The notes under the pieces are model-generated. The model had not been told where the DNA came from and did no database searches. It saw nothing but the letters and a program-made list of their open reading frames with translations. 8,053 nt of DNA, from assembly GCA_025361665.1 (NCBI GenBank), contig JANYKF010000320.1, forward strand, positions 1 to 8,053. The letters are read 5' to 3'. The stretch is from Clostridiaceae bacterium (GTDB taxonomy: Bacteria > Bacillota > Clostridia > DSM-8532). The position numbers were made by a program, and so were the translations under genes. Of this stretch, positions 5,828 through 8,053 are shown in pieces; the stretch's first letter is position 1, and the number at the start of each line of letters is the position of its first letter.

Positions 5828-6664
5828 TCATTCCAGGTTCAGCTTTTTGCCGAGAATCATATTTGTGATGATGAAATATCCCACCGTCAGCAATGCGGAG
5901 AACAGGACGCCATACCACAGAAAGCCGTGAACGGACGGAAGGATGGCTGCCAGGTTATCCGCGCTGCTGAAACGCACCGTGCCCATGGGATTGGAGAGGT
6001 TTCCTCCCGTGTATCGGTCCTTGATGCCGGCCATGCCGGGCAGGAGGCCCATGAATGTGAACAGGATCTGCGAAATGGTGCTCAGACCAATGTAGGCACC
6101 GAGGGATGCGAGAATTTTGTGATTGTTCACGAGATGCCCGACTGCGATGGATGCATAGACCATGAGGATCTTCGCGATTCCGCCAACCAGGACGAGAAGC
6201 ACGAATTCAGCCGTGAAAAGCCAAGCTCCCTCATACGCGTATATCTGGCTGACAACCTGGCCAATCTGGCTGACAACTTCCGGCTTGAATATCTGCGCGG
6301 ACGCGATGATGACGACGGATCCAATCGCAACCGCGATGCTGACAAGTGCCCACATCATGGCCAAAAGCAGCTTGCTGATGATGTGCATCCAGGGTTTCAC
6401 CGGCAGGGTGAACATCAGGTAGCCTTCTTCCGAAAGCAGGTTCTTGTAAAACCGTTGAATCATCATGACGGCAGTCACAACAAACATGCCAACCAATATG
6501 GTGACATAAAGCACCATGCTGATGACAGCGGGTACTTCCCAGCCCTTTGGGGCAAAGATTGTGATGAGTCTGTTCATCGTGGCGGACAGAAGGACGACGG
6601 CAAACAAGGGCAGGAAAATACGCGCCGTGGCCTTCATTTCATATTTCAGCAGTTTGCTCAGCAT
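5828..6664 (-). CDS. ABC-2-type transporter permease, six membrane segments
   Basis: A 278-residue integral membrane protein and partner of the ATPase encoded just upstream. Hydrophobic segments lie at about residues 16-36, 46-69, 99-122, 149-172, 183-208 and 246-270, the six-helix layout of ABC-2 permeases. The cytosolic loop between helices 2 and 3 holds the sequence LLSEEGYLMFTLPVKPWMHIISKLL, a coupling-helix-type segment common in this branch. The cargo cannot be read from the sequence. The ATG overlaps the ATPase stop by seven bases (6658-6664), and GGGAGG (6677-6672) lies 7 bases upstream, so translation is likely coupled. It is the last gene of the three-gene operon. Confidence 0.88.
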   Translation of the reverse strand: MLSKLLKYEMKATARIFLPLFAVVLLSATMNRLITIFAPKGWEVPAVISMVLYVTILVGMFVVTAVMMIQRFYKNLLSEEGYLMFTLPVKPWMHIISKLLLAMMWALVSIAVAIGSVVIIASAQIFKPEVVSQIGQVVSQIYAYEGAWLFTAEFVLLVLVGGIAKILMVYASIAVGHLVNNHKILASLGAYIGLSTISQILFTFMGLLPGMAGIKDRYTGGNLSNPMGTVRFSSADNLAAILPSVHGFLWYGVLFSALLTVGYFIITNMILGKKLNLE

Positions 6665-7356
6665 CTGAAAACCTCCCTGAACAGCGTGTCGACCGACTTG
6701 CCCTGTTCATCCCGGATCGTCTCCACCGGTGAGGACAAAACCACTTGGCCGGCATTGATGAATATGACGTGGTCCAGAATTTTTTCAATATCGGCAATCA
6801 GGTGCGTCGAGATGACGATCGTCGCATTTTCGTTATAATTGTGGAGGATGGTATCAAGGATGTATTCCCGTGCAGCCGGATCAACGCCGCCGATGGGTTC
6901 GTCCAGCAGATACAGATCCGCTTCGCGGCTCATGACCAGGATCAGCTGAACCTTTTCCCGAGTGCCCTTCGAGAGGGTCTTGAGCCGGTCGTTCGGATTG
7001 ATGCCAAGCCGGGCCATCATCTCGTGGGCCTTGTCGGCCTTGAAATCTTCATAAAAATCCGTAAAGAAAGTGATCATCTGATGAACCTTCATCCATTCAA
7101 TCAGGTAGGTTTTCTCCGGAAGATAGGAAACGATCCGTTTTGTTTCGATGCCGGGTTTTTTCCCGTCAATCCGGATTTCACCCTTTGTCGGTGAAAGAAG
7201 GTCATTCGCAAGTTTAATGAAAGTGGTCTTGCCGCTCCCGTTCGGTCCCAGCAGGCCGACGATTTGCCCCCGCTCGATCGTCAGGTTCACACCGGCGAGA
7301 GCCGACTTGTTTCCGAAAGATTTGGTCAGGTCCCTGCATTCCAGAATCGCACTCAT
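6658..7356 (-). CDS. ABC transporter ATP-binding protein (YtrB-like)
   Basis: A 232-residue cytosolic nucleotide-binding subunit that powers the permease encoded after it. Motifs in order: Walker A GPNGSGKTT (37-45, Lys43), Q-loop position with Glu81 in YLPEK instead of Gln, signature LSKGT (128-132) in place of LSGGQ, Walker B DLYLLDE (147-153, catalytic Glu153), D-loop GGVD (156-159), and H-loop His185 (STH). The Glu in the Q-loop and the altered signature are common in exporter ATPases paired with GntR regulators of the YtrA type. All residues needed for ATP hydrolysis are present. The ATG overlaps the GntR stop (ATGA at 7353-7356), and GGAGGAG (7371-7365) lies 8 bases upstream. Confidence 0.93.
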   Translation of the reverse strand: MSAILECRDLTKSFGNKSALAGVNLTIERGQIVGLLGPNGSGKTTFIKLANDLLSPTKGEIRIDGKKPGIETKRIVSYLPEKTYLIEWMKVHQMITFFTDFYEDFKADKAHEMMARLGINPNDRLKTLSKGTREKVQLILVMSREADLYLLDEPIGGVDPAAREYILDTILHNYNENATIVISTHLIADIEKILDHVIFINAGQVVLSSPVETIRDEQGKSVDTLFREVFRC

Positions 7357-7724
7357 TTCTTCATCTCCTCCAGCATGCCGCTGACCAGCAACAGTGCTTC
7401 CGCATGATCGAAGCCCAGTCGGCCCATGTTCTCCAGGAACGTCTCGATTTGTTCTCTGGCCAGTTTTCGTTTCGCCTGACTGATCATCTGCGCATCCTCC
7501 GTGACGGAACGTCCGCTTGTTCGGTGCGTCACCAGCAATCCGGCCTCTTCGAGCTGTGACAGCGCCCTCTGCATGGTGTTGGGGTTCACGGCGGCTTCCT
7601 GTGCCATGTCCCTTACGGATGGCAGCCGGCTTCCCGACGGGTATACCCCGGAAAGGATCCGGATTTCCATCTGCTCTATCAATTGGGTGTAGATGGGTCG
7701 GTCCGTCTGCAAGTCCCAGGACAT
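7353..7724 (-). CDS. GntR-family transcriptional regulator, YtrA type
   Basis: A 123-residue DNA-binding regulator. Residues 8-75 are the GntR winged helix: RPIYTQLIEQMEIRI, then LPSVRDMAQEAAVNPNT, then the recognition-helix region MQRALSQLEEAGLL and a wing ending at GRSV. Only about 45 residues follow (charged, helical, no large ligand domain), which marks the short YtrA subfamily of local repressors of ABC transporter operons. It is first in the operon and likely represses its own promoter through the palindrome at 7838-7873. The start at ATG 7724 is chosen because GGAGGG (7735-7730) lies 5 bases upstream and the family begins WDLQTDRPIY. An 18-codon upstream extension to 7778 is unlike the family and covers the leader. 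The inducer is unknown. Confidence 0.92.
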   Translation of the reverse strand: MSWDLQTDRPIYTQLIEQMEIRILSGVYPSGSRLPSVRDMAQEAAVNPNTMQRALSQLEEAGLLVTHRTSGRSVTEDAQMISQAKRKLAREQIETFLENMGRLGFDHAEALLLVSGMLEEMKK

Positions 7725-7742
7725 GTCATCCCTCCTCTCCCT

Positions 7743-7754
7743 GACGGATCCGTC
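7743..7754. repeat. 12-bp palindrome in the operon leader
   Basis: GACGGATCCGTC is a perfect palindrome just before the GntR ribosome binding site. It competes with a longer alternative pairing, CTGAC (7741-7745) with GTCAG (7756-7760). A further small hairpin, CCCC-AATC-GGGG, lies at 7773-7784. These may give structure to the roughly 100-base leader of the ABC operon; function is unproven. Confidence 0.3.
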
Positions 7755-7837
7755 TGTCAGCACGACTTGCCGCCCCAATCGGGGTGTTTTCGTGACGATG
7801 GCCGGAATCCGTGGATTTTTATCTTGTCCGTGCTCAT

Positions 7838-7873
7838 TGTATTATTGTATTAAGCGCTTAATACAATAATACA
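7838..7873. promoter_or_regulatory. 36-bp perfect palindrome, likely operator and promoter of the GntR-ABC operon
   Basis: The left arm TGTATTATTGTATTAAGC (7838-7855) is followed directly by its exact reverse complement (7856-7873), with no spacer and no mismatch. It lies 114 bases upstream of the GntR start. On the minus strand it carries TACAAT, and a second TACAAT overlaps its edge, both usable as -10 elements, with TTGTAT 19 bases before the second as a possible -35. A dimeric GntR protein bound here would block the promoter. A long AT-rich palindrome ahead of a YtrA-type gene fits autoregulation. Confidence 0.75.
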
Positions 7874-7943
7874 GACGGGAAGGTAGTCTGTCAACAGGCA
7901 AATCAAGAAATTTTTCATCTGTTTCAGACGAAAGGAGATGGAA

Positions 7944-7969
7944 AGGGCCGTCTCTTTCGATACGGCCCT
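7944..7969. terminator. GC-rich hairpin, terminator candidate
   Basis: AGGGCCGT (7944-7951) pairs perfectly with ACGGCCCT (7962-7969) across a 10-base loop. On the minus strand the sequence after the stem starts TTTCC, a short T-run; on the plus strand there is none. It may end a minus-strand transcript entering from the right edge. Confidence 0.35.
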
Positions 7970-8025
7970 CATGCTGAACATTTTCATGGATTTGTCCGGA
8001 AGATATGCAAGTTTAATTCTGGTGT

Positions 8026-8049
8026 AAAAACTCACTTTTGTGAGTTTTT
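8026..8049. terminator. Bidirectional intrinsic terminator
   Basis: AAAAACTCAC (8026-8035), a TTTT loop and GTGAGTTTTT (8040-8049) make a perfect 10-base-pair stem with a run of A on one side and T on the other, so it can work on either strand. It most likely closes a gene lying beyond the right edge of the window. The 180 bases between the operator palindrome and this edge show no convincing gene. Confidence 0.65.
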
Positions 8050-8053
8050 ATGC

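Noticed and set aside
5714..6838. 374-codon open frame on the plus strand opposite the ABC permease and the end of the ATPase gene.
   Set aside because: The translation is highly polar (Asp, His, Asn, Gln), has no domain and mirrors the membrane protein on the other strand.
7850..8035. 61-codon minus-strand frame at the right edge.
   Set aside because: It runs through the operator palindrome and the GC-rich hairpin, and starts inside the terminator; composition is unlike a real gene.
1..8053. CRISPR array, tRNA, rRNA, insertion sequence or toxin-antitoxin pair.
   Set aside because: No regularly spaced repeats, cloverleaf, transposase motif or paired small genes were seen on either strand.

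Overview
The window looks like a piece of a Bacillota (Firmicutes, Clostridia-like) chromosome of moderate GC content. Reasons: strong GGAGG-type ribosome binding sites, SLH-domain exported proteins, a short YtrA-type GntR regulator that heads an ABC operon, and sigma-A-like promoters with extended -10 elements. No rRNA, tRNA, insertion sequence, phage gene or CRISPR array is visible. The genus cannot be named from this sequence alone.

Layout, left to right. (1) Bases 36-691, plus strand: a small cytidine-deaminase-fold protein, overlapped at its stop by a GAF-domain gene of the free methionine-R-sulfoxide reductase family. The GAF gene appears to have lost its catalytic middle third by an in-frame deletion. 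(2) Bases 801-1439, plus strand: a DUF3786 protein with its own promoter overlapping the end of the GAF gene. (3) Bases 1513-2982, minus strand: an exported transglutaminase-like cysteine protein with three C-terminal SLH repeats, convergent with DUF3786. (4) Bases 3350-5203, plus strand: a long-form M24B Xaa-Pro aminopeptidase with all metal ligands, divergent from the transglutaminase gene. (5) Bases 5169-5766, plus strand: a short SLH-only gene that looks broken. A signal-peptide-like segment lies in one frame and the SLH repeats in another, with SLH-like sequence continuing upstream of any usable start. (6) Bases 5828-7724, minus strand: a three-gene operon (GntR regulator, ABC ATPase, six-helix permease) with overlapping genes, preceded by a perfect 36-bp palindrome that is the likely autoregulatory operator. 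(7) Bases 7874-8053: no gene seen, but two hairpins, the last a symmetrical terminator.

How the genes fit together. The transglutaminase-SLH and the SLH remnant flank the aminopeptidase, so the middle of the window has a cell-surface and peptide-turnover flavour. The right-hand operon is a self-contained regulated exporter module of the kind that in Bacillota often responds to envelope stress; that role here is inference. I did not find a convincing previously undescribed multi-gene system. The most notable signals are the two internally deleted genes (GAF/fRMsr and SLH), the 36-bp operator-like palindrome, and the palindrome beside the extended -10 promoter between the two divergent genes.
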